Source: Mesobacillus maritimus
GTDB taxonomy: Bacteria; Bacillota; Bacilli; Bacillales; Cytobacillaceae
DNA: 64,000 bases
Assembly: GCF_019749255.1 (NCBI RefSeq)
Contig: NZ_JACWFH010000016.1
Span: 16,466-80,465 of the forward strand
Direction of reading: 5' to 3'
Part shown: in pieces, positions 16,067 through 24,822 of the stretch
Layout of the letters: each line of letters starts with the position of its first letter
Numbering within the stretch: the stretch's first letter is position 1
Position numbers and translations under genes: made by a program
Notes under the pieces: generated by a model
Database searches by the model: none
What the model saw: only the letters and a program-made list of their open reading frames with translations
What the model was told of the DNA's origin: nothing

Positions 16067-18217
16067 TTATTCCACGCTTAGTTTTTCTTGTTTTCGTAAA
16101 CTGTATAAAAACACTTTTATCATAAAATAACTGACTTCATCTGGTAGTCTTTCTTTAATTGGTTTTAACCGGTCACGTCCTGCTTCTGAAACGGCTTTTT
16201 CTAGATCAGCAAGATATTCATCCGGGATTAACAAAGAGAAATTTACGTTCATTCCATTTTGAATGCATTGAAGTAAATGAGTTTCCATTGTGCTCACAGC
16301 TAATTCTCGTTTTGCTGCAATTTCAGTCACCGTAAGGCCCTCTTGATGGAGCTTGTATGTTTCTAGATACGAGTCATTTATTCCCTTTTTAACGGGCTTT
16401 GTTGTTTTTGCTGAAGGAGTGGCAGCTGTAAGGACTCTTTCCCTATCTGGATTTGCCTCTACATATTCACTAATTGCTTTAATAAAGGTTTCTCCATACT
16501 TCTCTAACTTGTGTTGCCCAACACCGCTCACTTGCAGAAATTCTTCTTCCGATTGAGGTAACCGAGCACACATATCCTTTAAAGAGGAATCTGAGAATAT
16601 GACAAATGGTGGAACATGTTCAGCTTCCGCAACAGTTTTACGCAACTGACGAAGCTCTTCAAACAAGGGATCATCATTAGATACTTGTTTAATTTGCACC
16701 GCTTCTTTTCGGAAAACCTGCTGCTTTCCTGTTAGAACCTCCTTGCCCGCCGGAGAAACATAAATCGTTGGATAGGCCCCATGTTCAACACCTATTAGAT
16801 TGGTAGAAATCAGAAATTCAATAAGCTCTGTAACCTGTTTTACACTCTGCTCTTTTAAAATGCCATAGGTGCTAAGCTTGTTAAATCCAAAATCCAATAC
16901 TTTTTTATTACGTGATCCTGTTAGTACGGCAGCGGTTATGGCTTTTCCATATTTCTGTCCCATCCGAATAATACAGCTTAACACCATTTGCGCTTCTTTT
17001 GTCACGTCAACGCTGGTCCTGGTATCCGTACAATTTCCACATCGCCCACAGGGTTCTGCTTCTCTTTCACCAAAGTATTCGAGAATATAAGCTTGGAGAC
17101 AATTCTCAGTGTGACAGTAATCTGCCATTTGTTGCAGTTTCTCCAACTCCTGCGACATTCTTCCCTGTTCAGATGATTGATCAATTAAAAAACGTTGAAT
17201 CTGTACGTCTTGTGGTGAATACAGCATGGTACATTCACTTGGGAGTCCATCTCGACCAGCACGACCAGCTTCTTGATAGTAGCTTTCCATGTTCTTTGGC
17301 ATTTGGTAATGGACCACATAACGAATATTGGACTTGTCGATCCCCATTCCAAACGCAGAGGTCGCAACCATAACATCCGCCTGATCTTTAAGAAATCGTT
17401 CTTGTTCATTTGCTCGGTCAATATCTTTCATCCCCGCATGATAGTGCGCAGCATCAATTCCTTCTTTTTTGAGCCATTCGTACAACTGATCAACGGTCTT
17501 CCTTGTCGCAGCATAAATAATTCCCGCTTCATTCCGATTCTTTTTAACATAGTCTTTTAAAAAAGCTAACCGGTCCTGGCCTTTAATCACAGAGAAAGAT
17601 AGATTTTCACGTTCAAACCCTGTTAGAACTGAATTTGTAGGATCAATGTCTAGTGAATCACAAATATCATCTCTAACCTTCGGTGTCGCTGTGGCTGTTA
17701 AAGCAAGCACCACCGTATTATCTTGAAGCTTGTCCATCAATCGAGCAATCTGCAAGTAGCTTGGGCGGAAGTCATGGCCCCATTGCGAAATACAATGCGC
17801 TTCATCGACGGCAACTAGTGGAATTTGAAGGTTCTTTAGCATTTCCTGAAATTCATAAGATTCAAGTCGCTCTGGAGCCACATACAATAGCTTGTACCCA
17901 CCATGCACGGCCTCCTCCATCGTTTCCGCAGCCTCCTGGGCACTAAGCGAGCTATTGATAAAAGCAGCTGAGATTCCTAATTGATGTAGTGTATCAACCT
18001 GATCTTTCATGAGGGAAATGAGCGGCGAGATCACGAGAGTTGTTCCTGGTAGAATGAGTGCTGGGATTTGGTAGACAATCGACTTGCCGCCACCAGTAGG
18101 CATAACACAGACTGTGTTGTTTCCTTGTAAAACAGATGAAATAGCCTGTTCCTGGCCAATACGGAAGGAAGGGTAACCAAAATAGGTTTGTAGTAATTCA
18201 CGAGCTTTTTCTAACAA
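16067..18217 (-). CDS. recQ: ATP-dependent DNA helicase RecQ
   Basis: 716 residues. Superfamily 2 helicase core with Walker A TGGGKS (41-46), DEAH (138-141) in VDEAHCISQWGHDFRPSY, and QEAGRAGRDG of motif VI; a zinc-binding set C...YCHTENC...EPCGRCGNC near 370-405; a winged-helix RQC region; an HRDC domain near 515-590 (LKDMCARLPQSEEEFLQVSGVGQHKLEKYG); and a C-terminal helix-turn-helix-like segment (EGLTVTEIAAKRELAVSTMETHLLQ) found in long Bacillus RecQ proteins. It unwinds DNA in recombination and fork repair. The start is TTG at 18217, nine bases after AAGGAG. A 53-bp tandem array lies directly upstream. Confidence 0.95.
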   Translation of the reverse strand: MLEKARELLQTYFGYPSFRIGQEQAISSVLQGNNTVCVMPTGGGKSIVYQIPALILPGTTLVISPLISLMKDQVDTLHQLGISAAFINSSLSAQEAAETMEEAVHGGYKLLYVAPERLESYEFQEMLKNLQIPLVAVDEAHCISQWGHDFRPSYLQIARLMDKLQDNTVVLALTATATPKVRDDICDSLDIDPTNSVLTGFERENLSFSVIKGQDRLAFLKDYVKKNRNEAGIIYAATRKTVDQLYEWLKKEGIDAAHYHAGMKDIDRANEQERFLKDQADVMVATSAFGMGIDKSNIRYVVHYQMPKNMESYYQEAGRAGRDGLPSECTMLYSPQDVQIQRFLIDQSSEQGRMSQELEKLQQMADYCHTENCLQAYILEYFGEREAEPCGRCGNCTDTRTSVDVTKEAQMVLSCIIRMGQKYGKAITAAVLTGSRNKKVLDFGFNKLSTYGILKEQSVKQVTELIEFLISTNLIGVEHGAYPTIYVSPAGKEVLTGKQQVFRKEAVQIKQVSNDDPLFEELRQLRKTVAEAEHVPPFVIFSDSSLKDMCARLPQSEEEFLQVSGVGQHKLEKYGETFIKAISEYVEANPDRERVLTAATPSAKTTKPVKKGINDSYLETYKLHQEGLTVTEIAAKRELAVSTMETHLLQCIQNGMNVNFSLLIPDEYLADLEKAVSEAGRDRLKPIKERLPDEVSYFMIKVFLYSLRKQEKLSVE

Positions 18218-18402
18218 AATGATAGGCTCCTTTCTTTTTAAGAGGAATTTGGGTTGAGGAGTTTGTTTTATTTTTATTGATTTATTTTAACATGTTATTG
18301 GCTTTATCACTATGGGGCGGCTGGGATTCGTAATCGTGGTTGATTCAGTGCATACTAGATTCGGACCTGTATTTGATGACGTTTCTCGTTCTTCTTCAGC
18401 GC

Positions 18403-18985
18403 AGTTAGGTCACCTATCGAGCCTATTGATGACCCTTCTTGCCCTTCTTCTCCATAGTTAGGTAACCTATCGAACCTATTGATGACCTTTCTTGCTCTTT
18501 TTCCTCCTAGTTAGGTCACCTATTAACACTATTGGCCACCTTTCTTGCTCTTCTTCATCCCTGTTAGGTCACCTATCGAGCCTATTGACGACCCTTCTTG
18601 CCCTTCTTCCTCCAAGTTAGGTCACCTATCAACACTATTGGCCACCCCTCTTGCTCTTCTTCATCCTAGTTAGGTCATCTATCACACCTATTGATGACCC
18701 TTCTTGCCCTTCTTCTCCATAGTTAGGTAACCTAACACACCTATTGGACACCTTTCTTGCTCTTCTTCTTACTAGTTAGGTCACCTATCAACACTATTGG
18801 CTACCTTTCTTACTCTTCTTCCTCCTAGTTAGGGCACCTATCAGCACTATTGGCCACCTTTCTTGCTCTTCTCCATCCTAGTTAGGTCACCTATCAACAC
18901 TATTGGCCACCCTTCTTGCTCTTCTTCCTCCAAGTTAGGTCACCTATCAAACCCATTGATACCCTTCCCCCCCCTTCTTCATTCT
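18403..18985. repeat. Tandem array, 11 units of exactly 53 bp, with a TAGGTNACCTA palindrome per unit
   Basis: Units begin AGTTAGGT at 18403, 18456, 18509, 18562, 18615, 18668, 18721, 18774, 18827, 18880 and 18933, so every step is 53 bp. Each unit has a near-perfect 11-bp palindrome TAGGT-N-ACCTA with C or A at the centre (intact in nine of eleven), then a C/T-rich stretch. A degenerate unit precedes the first. It fills the recQ-pncB gap, and 53 is not a multiple of three, so it is not coding. Confidence 0.9.
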
Positions 18986-19009
18986 TTCTAGGTAACCATC
19001 CACCCTAAA

Positions 19010-19045
19010 ATAAAAAGCCCTCATGACATCGTTCATCATGAGAGC
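19010..19045 (-). terminator. Terminator of pncA-pncB
   Basis: On the minus strand CTCATGA pairs with TCATGAG around a nine-base loop, followed by GGCTTTTTATTTTA, about 20 bp past the pncB stop. Confidence 0.85.
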
Positions 19046-19063
19046 TCTATTTCAAAGAAACAT

Positions 19064-20539
19064 TTATTCCAACGTACCTTTTAACGCTTTGACTTTTTTC
19101 CTTACTTCATCAATGTTGCGCATTTTGTTTTCCCAGCATTTTTCACTCAGGTCGACAGGGTACTCTTCTGGATTTAAGGACCGCTGGTATTCATCCCAAA
19201 GTAATCCAAGGGAATCCTTAGAATAATTCTTGATTTCTTCTAAGGAAGGCAGATCATAAACAAGCTTCCCATCGACAAAGATATCATGGTGAAGGTCTCT
19301 TGCCTCAAAATCCGTGACAAATTTACTAATGTAGGTATGCGTTGGATGGAACATTTTTAGACGTTCTTCTTTTTGCGGATTTTCATCTTCCATGGCAATA
19401 TAATCGCCCTCAGACATTCCATTTGTTCCATTTATGATACGATAAACCTTTTTCAACCCAGGAGTCGTCACTTTCTCTGGATTGGAGGAAATTTTAATTG
19501 TATCGTTCATCTGCCCGTTCCCGTCTTCAATCGAGACTATCTTATAAACAGCTCCAAGTGCTGGCTGCTCAAATGCGGTAATCAACTTGGTCCCAATTCC
19601 CCAAACATCAATTTTAGCTGACTGAGCTTTTAGGTTCATAATCGTATATTCATCAAGGTCACTTGATGCCACGACTTTTGCATCCTTAAACCCTGCTTCA
19701 TCTAACATTCTTCTAGCTTCTTTTGACAGATAAGCCAGGTCTCCACTATCCAAACGGATCCCAATAAAATTAATTTTATCGCCAAATTCTTTTGCCACAC
19801 GAATGGCATTCGGAACTCCTGAGCGGAGCGTATCGTATGTATCAACCAAGAAAACACAATCTCTATGAGTTTCGGCATATTTATGAAACGCTGTATATTC
19901 ATCTCGATAGGCTTGAACCATGGAATGGGCATGAGTTCCTGAAATTGGAATACCAAATAGTTTCCCAGCTCGAACATTACTTGTTGCATCAAACCCAGCA
20001 ATATAGGCCGCTCGCGCTCCCCAAACTGCTGCATCCAACTCCTGTGCTCGGCGCGAACCAAATTCCAATGCCGATTCATCGGGAATTACATGCTTAATTC
20101 TAGAAGCTTTGGTCGCAATAAGCGTTTGGTAATTTACAATATTTAACAGAACCGTCTCAACCAGCTGCGCCTCTGCCAACGGTGCCTCTATGCGCAATAA
20201 AGGTTCTCCGGCAAAAACAATTTCCCCTTCCTTCATTGAGCGAATCTTTCCTGTAAATCGCAAGTCTGTTAGATAATCAAGGAAATCTTCTTGAAAACCT
20301 CCTTCGGTCCTCAAATATTCAATATCATCTTGGCTAAATTTAAATTGCTCTACAATATTAATCACTCGCTCTAGTCCAGCAAACACCGCATAACCATTCC
20401 CAAAAGGGAGCTTTCGAAAAAACAGTTCAAATACTGCCTTCCGATTGTGCTTTCCGTCCCGCCAGTAAGTTTCGACCATATTAATTTGATATAAGTCTGT
20501 ATGAATTAAAAAGCTATCATCATTATAGTTCGTAGCCAT
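19064..20539 (-). CDS. pncB: Nicotinate phosphoribosyltransferase
   Basis: 491 residues. Converts nicotinate plus PRPP to nicotinate mononucleotide in NAD salvage. Diagnostic stretches are the N-terminal HTDLYQINMVETYWRDG, the FGSRRAQELDAAVWGARAAYIAGFDATSNV block, GTHAHSMVQAY with the conserved His, and IRLDSGDLAYLSKEARR. ATG at 20539 follows CGGAGGAG. It is 52 bp downstream of pncA and shares its terminator, so nicotinamide is deamidated and then activated by one operon, as with yueJ-yueK in B. subtilis. Confidence 0.95.
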   Translation of the reverse strand: MATNYNDDSFLIHTDLYQINMVETYWRDGKHNRKAVFELFFRKLPFGNGYAVFAGLERVINIVEQFKFSQDDIEYLRTEGGFQEDFLDYLTDLRFTGKIRSMKEGEIVFAGEPLLRIEAPLAEAQLVETVLLNIVNYQTLIATKASRIKHVIPDESALEFGSRRAQELDAAVWGARAAYIAGFDATSNVRAGKLFGIPISGTHAHSMVQAYRDEYTAFHKYAETHRDCVFLVDTYDTLRSGVPNAIRVAKEFGDKINFIGIRLDSGDLAYLSKEARRMLDEAGFKDAKVVASSDLDEYTIMNLKAQSAKIDVWGIGTKLITAFEQPALGAVYKIVSIEDGNGQMNDTIKISSNPEKVTTPGLKKVYRIINGTNGMSEGDYIAMEDENPQKEERLKMFHPTHTYISKFVTDFEARDLHHDIFVDGKLVYDLPSLEEIKNYSKDSLGLLWDEYQRSLNPEEYPVDLSEKCWENKMRNIDEVRKKVKALKGTLE

Positions 20540-20591
20540 TATACTCCTCCGATTTCAACGTCAGCTTCAGCTTCTATTCAAGTTGAAGTTT

Positions 20592-21143
20592 TTATTTTAC
20601 CATTGCCCCCATCGCACTTTCAAAATGCCCTAGTGCCCAAGTATGTCCATCCTGGTTAAACGAGGCAACAGCATCCTTATAGACAACAATCTTAAATCCC
20701 CGATTAAAGGCATCAACGGCCGTATGTAAGACACAAATATCGGTGCATACACCGACAAGATGAACTTCAGTAATCCCACGTTCACGCAGCTTAATTTCCA
20801 AGTCTGTACCTGCAAATGCCGAATAACGCGTTTTATCTAAGTATTGAACATGCGCTTTATCCTGATGGTCCTCATATAAATCTTTTAAGCGACCATATAA
20901 CTCTCGGCCCTTCGTTCCACGGATGTTATGAGGAGGATAGAGTTTTGTTTCAGGGTGGAATTGATCTCCTTCATCGTGTACATCAATCGCAAATACAACA
21001 TAGTCCCCATGATTGATAAACTCTTCTGTTAGGCGTACAATTTCCCCTTCAATCTCCTGACCAGGTTGGCCACAAGTTAATGCACCTTCATCTGCAACAA
21101 AGTCAAATGTGTAGTCAATATTGATCAATGCCTTCTTCTCCAA
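20592..21143 (-). CDS. pncA: Nicotinamidase (isochorismatase fold)
   Basis: 183 residues. Hydrolyses nicotinamide to nicotinate, the substrate of the pncB product. The N-terminal catalytic Asp lies in ALINIDYTFDFVADEGALTCG; the catalytic Cys lies in HLVGVCTDICVLHTAVDAFNRGF, with YKDAVASF after it. The best start is TTG at 21143, seven bases after GGGAG, giving an N terminus like other Bacillus PncA; a GTG at 21152 is possible but its spacing is worse. Confidence 0.93.
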   Translation of the reverse strand: MEKKALINIDYTFDFVADEGALTCGQPGQEIEGEIVRLTEEFINHGDYVVFAIDVHDEGDQFHPETKLYPPHNIRGTKGRELYGRLKDLYEDHQDKAHVQYLDKTRYSAFAGTDLEIKLRERGITEVHLVGVCTDICVLHTAVDAFNRGFKIVVYKDAVASFNQDGHTWALGHFESAMGAMVK

Positions 21144-21221
21144 AGCCGACACTCCCTTTTACCTGCTTAGTTTTATACTGTCCCCATCTTCCTTTTTTAA
21201 TTGTATGCTTATTGCTTTTCG

Positions 21222-21252
21222 ATTAGAAAAAACCGCACCCATTAGGAGCGGC
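21222..21252 (-). terminator. Terminator of dagK
   Basis: On the minus strand a CCGC..GCGG stem with inner CC/GG pairs is followed by TTTTTTC, within 35 bp of the dagK stop. Confidence 0.7.
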
Positions 21253-21258
21253 TCACAG

Positions 21259-22200
21259 CTATTCTTCGTTCGCAATGTCCTCCAAGGATTCCGGGCGGTC
21301 TTCCGGACGTATCTGATCAAGTGGTACACAAACCTCAATATGGCGGTAAAGATTTTCAAATTCGGCAGGGATATCGCCACCATATTCCCCATCTAAGTTA
21401 ATTTGAACACGATCTTTCGATTTTACTCGAATTCGATTGGCCTTTGTATAAATCACTTTTGAATCATTGAGATGTTCTCCGCGAAGGGCAAGCGATGCGA
21501 TACGAATAAAATCAGCAAGATTCGTTTTCTTTAAAATCAGGAGGGTAAACATTCCATCATTAATGGAAGCATTCGGGGCAAGCTTTTCAAAGCCCCCAAC
21601 TGAATTCGTTAGACCAATAAGGAATAACATCGTCTCCCCTTCATACAGTTTCCCATCATATTCAATGGTCACTTCTGTTGCTCGAATCGATGGTAACATC
21701 TCGACGCCTTTTAAATAATAGGCCAGTTGACCAAGCATTGTTTTTAATTTAATCGGAACATCATACGTTAATTCGGTAATCCGTCCGCCTCCGGCAATAT
21801 TGATAAAATATTTATCATTCATGCGCCCAACATCTACTGGAATGCTCTCACCTTTAGCAATAATATCCGTAGCTCGCTCGATATCCCGTGGAATATGAAG
21901 GGCACGGGCAAAGTCATTGGTTGTCCCAGTCGGAATAATCCCAAGTCTAGGGCGATATTCTTGTTCCGCAAACCCATTGACCACTTCACTAATCGTTCCG
22001 TCTCCTCCGGCAGCTACGACTAAATCATATCGTCTTTCCACCGCTACTAAGGCGGCAGAGGTTGCATCACCTGCACCAGTAGTAGCATGACAGGAAGTTT
22101 CGTATCCTGCCTTTTCAAGTTTCATTAAAACCTCAGGCAAATGTTTCTTAAAAATTTCCCGTCCTGATGTAGGATTATATATAATTCTCGCTCTTTTCAT
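21259..22200 (-). CDS. dagK: Diacylglycerol kinase DagK (YerQ)
   Basis: 313 residues of the soluble DagK / sphingosine-kinase-like family. It phosphorylates diacylglycerol released by lipoteichoic acid synthesis. Motifs: IIYNPTSGREIFKKHLPEV at the N terminus, the nucleotide loop AAGGDGTISEVVNGF, IPTGTTNDFARAL, and FINIAGGGRITELTYDVP. The ATG at 22200 follows AGGATGATGGG. In B. subtilis it sits between yerP and rlmCD close to gatB; here zosA lies between it and gatB and the NAD salvage pair follows. Promoter elements and a perfect palindrome lie upstream. Confidence 0.93.
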   Translation of the reverse strand: MKRARIIYNPTSGREIFKKHLPEVLMKLEKAGYETSCHATTGAGDATSAALVAVERRYDLVVAAGGDGTISEVVNGFAEQEYRPRLGIIPTGTTNDFARALHIPRDIERATDIIAKGESIPVDVGRMNDKYFINIAGGGRITELTYDVPIKLKTMLGQLAYYLKGVEMLPSIRATEVTIEYDGKLYEGETMLFLIGLTNSVGGFEKLAPNASINDGMFTLLILKKTNLADFIRIASLALRGEHLNDSKVIYTKANRIRVKSKDRVQINLDGEYGGDIPAEFENLYRHIEVCVPLDQIRPEDRPESLEDIANEE

Positions 22201-22405
22201 ATCCCATCATCCTATAAGTAAATAGTTTTGTTTTTCAACGTAATCTTTTTCATCCATATCATCATATCCTAAAAGTTACCTGTTTAGCAATTTTCAATCT
22301 AGGTTCTCTTTCAGTATTCTATGTAGATAGAAGATAAAAAGCTTGGACTATTACCTGTTAAATTTGTAGTTCCTTATATAGCATTGGGAAGTATCTGCCT
22401 GAGGT

Positions 22406-22454
22406 ATTATACTACTATTTCTTCGTTATTACTCGCTAATCAAACGTTTGATTA
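22406..22454 (-). promoter_or_regulatory. 18-bp palindrome next to a -10 element, upstream of dagK
   Basis: TAATCAAACGTTTGATTA (22437-22454) is a perfect palindrome. On the minus strand a TATAAT hexamer follows at 22411-22406, so a protein bound to the palindrome would touch the -35 region. This shape is common for TetR-family operators; no such regulator gene is adjacent. The rest of the 22201-22540 gap shows nothing else apart from the zosA terminator. Confidence 0.45.
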
Positions 22455-22506
22455 AAACAGAATTGACCTATTAACGTTAAAAGCCCCATAGGCCCTACTA
22501 AAATTG

Positions 22507-22536
22507 ACAAACGGCAGCTAAACAGCCGCCGTTTGT
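22507..22536 (-). terminator. Terminator of zosA
   Basis: ACAAACGGC (22507-22515) and GCCGTTTGT (22528-22536) form a 9-bp stem five bases after the zosA stop; on the minus strand the stem is followed by CAATTTT, a weak T tract. Confidence 0.65.
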
Positions 22537-22540
22537 TATT

Positions 22541-24457
22541 CTATGATCGTAATAATCTAAGCCCATTCAAGATCACTAAGATGGTACTTCCTTCATGTCC
22601 GATGACTCCCATTGGTAAGGCCAGAGATTGCATAAAGTTTGAGGCAATCAAAATCATAATAACGGTAATGGAGAAGATTATGTTTTGTTTTATGATTTTG
22701 TTCATTTTTTTGGATAGCTTCACTGCCTCTGCAATTCTAGGCAGGTCATTTTTCATTAACACGATATCCGCTGTTTCTAGCGCAACATCTGTTCCTTCTC
22801 CCATCGCGATTCCCACTGAAGCTGTCGCTAGCGCTGGGGCATCATTAATCCCATCCCCAACCATCGCTACCGTTCCAAATCTCTCTTTCAACTTTTTCAT
22901 TTCCTCGACCTTCGTCTCAGGAAGACACTCAGCAATATGCATATCCATACCAGTTTCTGAAGCGATTGCTAACGCTGTTTTTTTACTATCTCCAGTCAGC
23001 ATAACGGTGTGAATTCCCTCTTGTTTTAAGGCTTGAATTGCACGGATTGTTTCTTCCCTAACAGTATCCTTTAATGCCAGAACCCCGGCGATTCCTTTTT
23101 CATCTCTAGCGAAAACGACGGTCTTGCCTTCATCCGCAAAAGCAAGAGCCTTGCCATTCTGGAACTGCTCAGCTTCATTTCGACCAACAAAATCTGTTTT
23201 CCCGACTTTCCATTCAACACCATCTATAGTTGCCTGAACGCCAAAACCTGCGACATCCTGCATATTTTCTGGCTTAATTAACCTGCTACCTTTTGCGTTT
23301 GCAAAGTTCACGATGGCCGATGCGAGCGGATGATTTGAAAACTTTTCAATGGAAGCCACCTTCTGTAGTAGGTCTTCCTCCGTCAAATCGCCCCTTACGA
23401 TGACATCCGTTACTTCGGGTTTTCCCTTCGTTAAGGTACCTGTTTTATCAAAAGCAATTGCTTTTAAGTTTCCGAGATTTTCAAGATGCATTCCACCTTT
23501 GAATAAAATTCCATGACGTGCTCCGTTGGAAATGGCTGATAAAGTGGCTGGCATAATTGAAGCCACTAGAGCACAAGGTGATGCAACTACAAGTAAAATC
23601 ATCGCACGGTAAAATGTTTCTTGCCAGCTCCAACCAAGCGCAAAATGAGGAACAAACATCATTAACCCAACGATAACCAACACGGTTTTAACATACTTTC
23701 CTTCAAAGCGCTCAATAAATTGTTGGGAAGGAGATTTTTCACTTTGAGCCGTTTGAACAAGATTGATGATCTTCTGAAATAGTGTCTCATTATTCGGTTT
23801 CGTAATTTTCACCGTAATGGATCCTCGTAAATTAACCGTTCCCGCAAAAACTTCATCATCTAAGGATTTACTAACAGGGATCGATTCCCCGGTGATCGCA
23901 GCTTCATCTAGGTTCGTATGTCCTTCAATGATTCTTCCGTCTGAAGGGACTCTTTCACCAGGTTTTACTAAAATAAAATCCCCCACCGTCAAGGTAGCAA
24001 CAGGAACAACTTCCTCTACACCGTTTTGAACGCGAATTGCTTCCTCAGGCTGTAAATCCATTAAAGCTGAAATTTCTTTATGACTTTTGTTCATCGTATA
24101 CGTTTCAAGAGCACCACTTAAAGCGAAGATAAAAATCAACACAGCTCCCTCAGTCCAATAACCAATAAGCGCTGACCCTATTGCTGCAAAAATCATCAGC
24201 ATCTCCACGTTTAATTCTTTATCAGCAATTGTATCTTCAATACCTTCTTTTGCTTTCGCAAATCCACCGATGACATAGGCTGCAACATAGGTCATGACCG
24301 ATGCCGTTCCAAGATCATATTTTGCCATAAGCCAGCCTGCTATAATTAACACCCCACTAAAGAGTGCTGCAATCAGTTCAAGATGTGGTTTCACTTTTTC
24401 AAACCTATTCGTATCGACTTGGGTAGGCTGGTGTAATGATTTCGTTTCTGCGAGCAT
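22541..24457 (-). CDS. zosA: Heavy-metal P1B-type ATPase, ZosA-like zinc transporter
   Basis: 638 residues, close in length and sequence to B. subtilis ZosA, which imports zinc under peroxide stress. Motifs: TGES (189-192), metal-site SPCALV (293-298) in transmembrane segment 6, phosphorylated Asp337 in DKTGT, the NHPLASAI His-Pro element, and MVGDGINDAPALA. There is no N-terminal CxxC metal-binding domain, as in ZosA and unlike CopA or CadA. ATG at 24457 follows AAGGAGGAA. A perfect 7-1-7 Fur-type box and a PerR-like box lie about 180-230 bp upstream, in keeping with peroxide or metal control. Zinc rather than another divalent metal is inferred from similarity. Confidence 0.88.
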   Translation of the reverse strand: MLAETKSLHQPTQVDTNRFEKVKPHLELIAALFSGVLIIAGWLMAKYDLGTASVMTYVAAYVIGGFAKAKEGIEDTIADKELNVEMLMIFAAIGSALIGYWTEGAVLIFIFALSGALETYTMNKSHKEISALMDLQPEEAIRVQNGVEEVVPVATLTVGDFILVKPGERVPSDGRIIEGHTNLDEAAITGESIPVSKSLDDEVFAGTVNLRGSITVKITKPNNETLFQKIINLVQTAQSEKSPSQQFIERFEGKYVKTVLVIVGLMMFVPHFALGWSWQETFYRAMILLVVASPCALVASIMPATLSAISNGARHGILFKGGMHLENLGNLKAIAFDKTGTLTKGKPEVTDVIVRGDLTEEDLLQKVASIEKFSNHPLASAIVNFANAKGSRLIKPENMQDVAGFGVQATIDGVEWKVGKTDFVGRNEAEQFQNGKALAFADEGKTVVFARDEKGIAGVLALKDTVREETIRAIQALKQEGIHTVMLTGDSKKTALAIASETGMDMHIAECLPETKVEEMKKLKERFGTVAMVGDGINDAPALATASVGIAMGEGTDVALETADIVLMKNDLPRIAEAVKLSKKMNKIIKQNIIFSITVIMILIASNFMQSLALPMGVIGHEGSTILVILNGLRLLRS

Positions 24458-24633
24458 GAAGATTCCTCCTTATCTTGTTCTAAACCGATAATTATTCTCA
24501 CTTGATTTTCCCTAATTGAGAGTAAGTATTATTTACCTTTAATTGTTTTTATCCTAATAAAATGAATTAACAGAAGAAAATTGATTCTAACAAGCTTTCA
24601 TAAGAATATATTAACACAGGAATCACCAATAAA

Positions 24634-24684
24634 CAATAATAATTATAATTTAATAATGATTGTAGATACTGATAATCATTATCA
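24634..24684. promoter_or_regulatory. Fur/PerR-type boxes upstream of zosA
   Basis: TGATAATCATTATCA (24670-24684) is a perfect 7-1-7 palindrome matching the Bacillus Fur consensus. On the minus strand TTATAATTATTATTG (24648-24634) matches the PerR consensus TTATAATNATTATAA at 13 of 15 positions. The zosA gene of B. subtilis belongs to the PerR regulon. Confidence 0.6.
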
Positions 24685-24787
24685 CTCTCTTCACCATAAT
24701 CTTTAGTGATGTAATCTTTGTAGATCCTTTCCAATCAACGCTTTAATCATCACTTTAAACAAAAATTTCACATGAAAAAGTCCATAA

Positions 24788-24815
24788 GAAAAAGCTGACG
24801 ATGATCCGCCAGCTT
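24788..24815 (-). terminator. Terminator of gatCAB
   Basis: On the minus strand AAAGCTG pairs with CAGCTTT around GCGGATCATCGT and is followed by TTC, just past the gatB stop. Confidence 0.75.
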
Positions 24816-24822
24816 TTCTTGC

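Noticed and set aside
18403..18985. CRISPR array
   Set aside because: The whole 53-bp unit repeats, including the parts that would be spacers, and there are no cas genes. The same holds for the other arrays.
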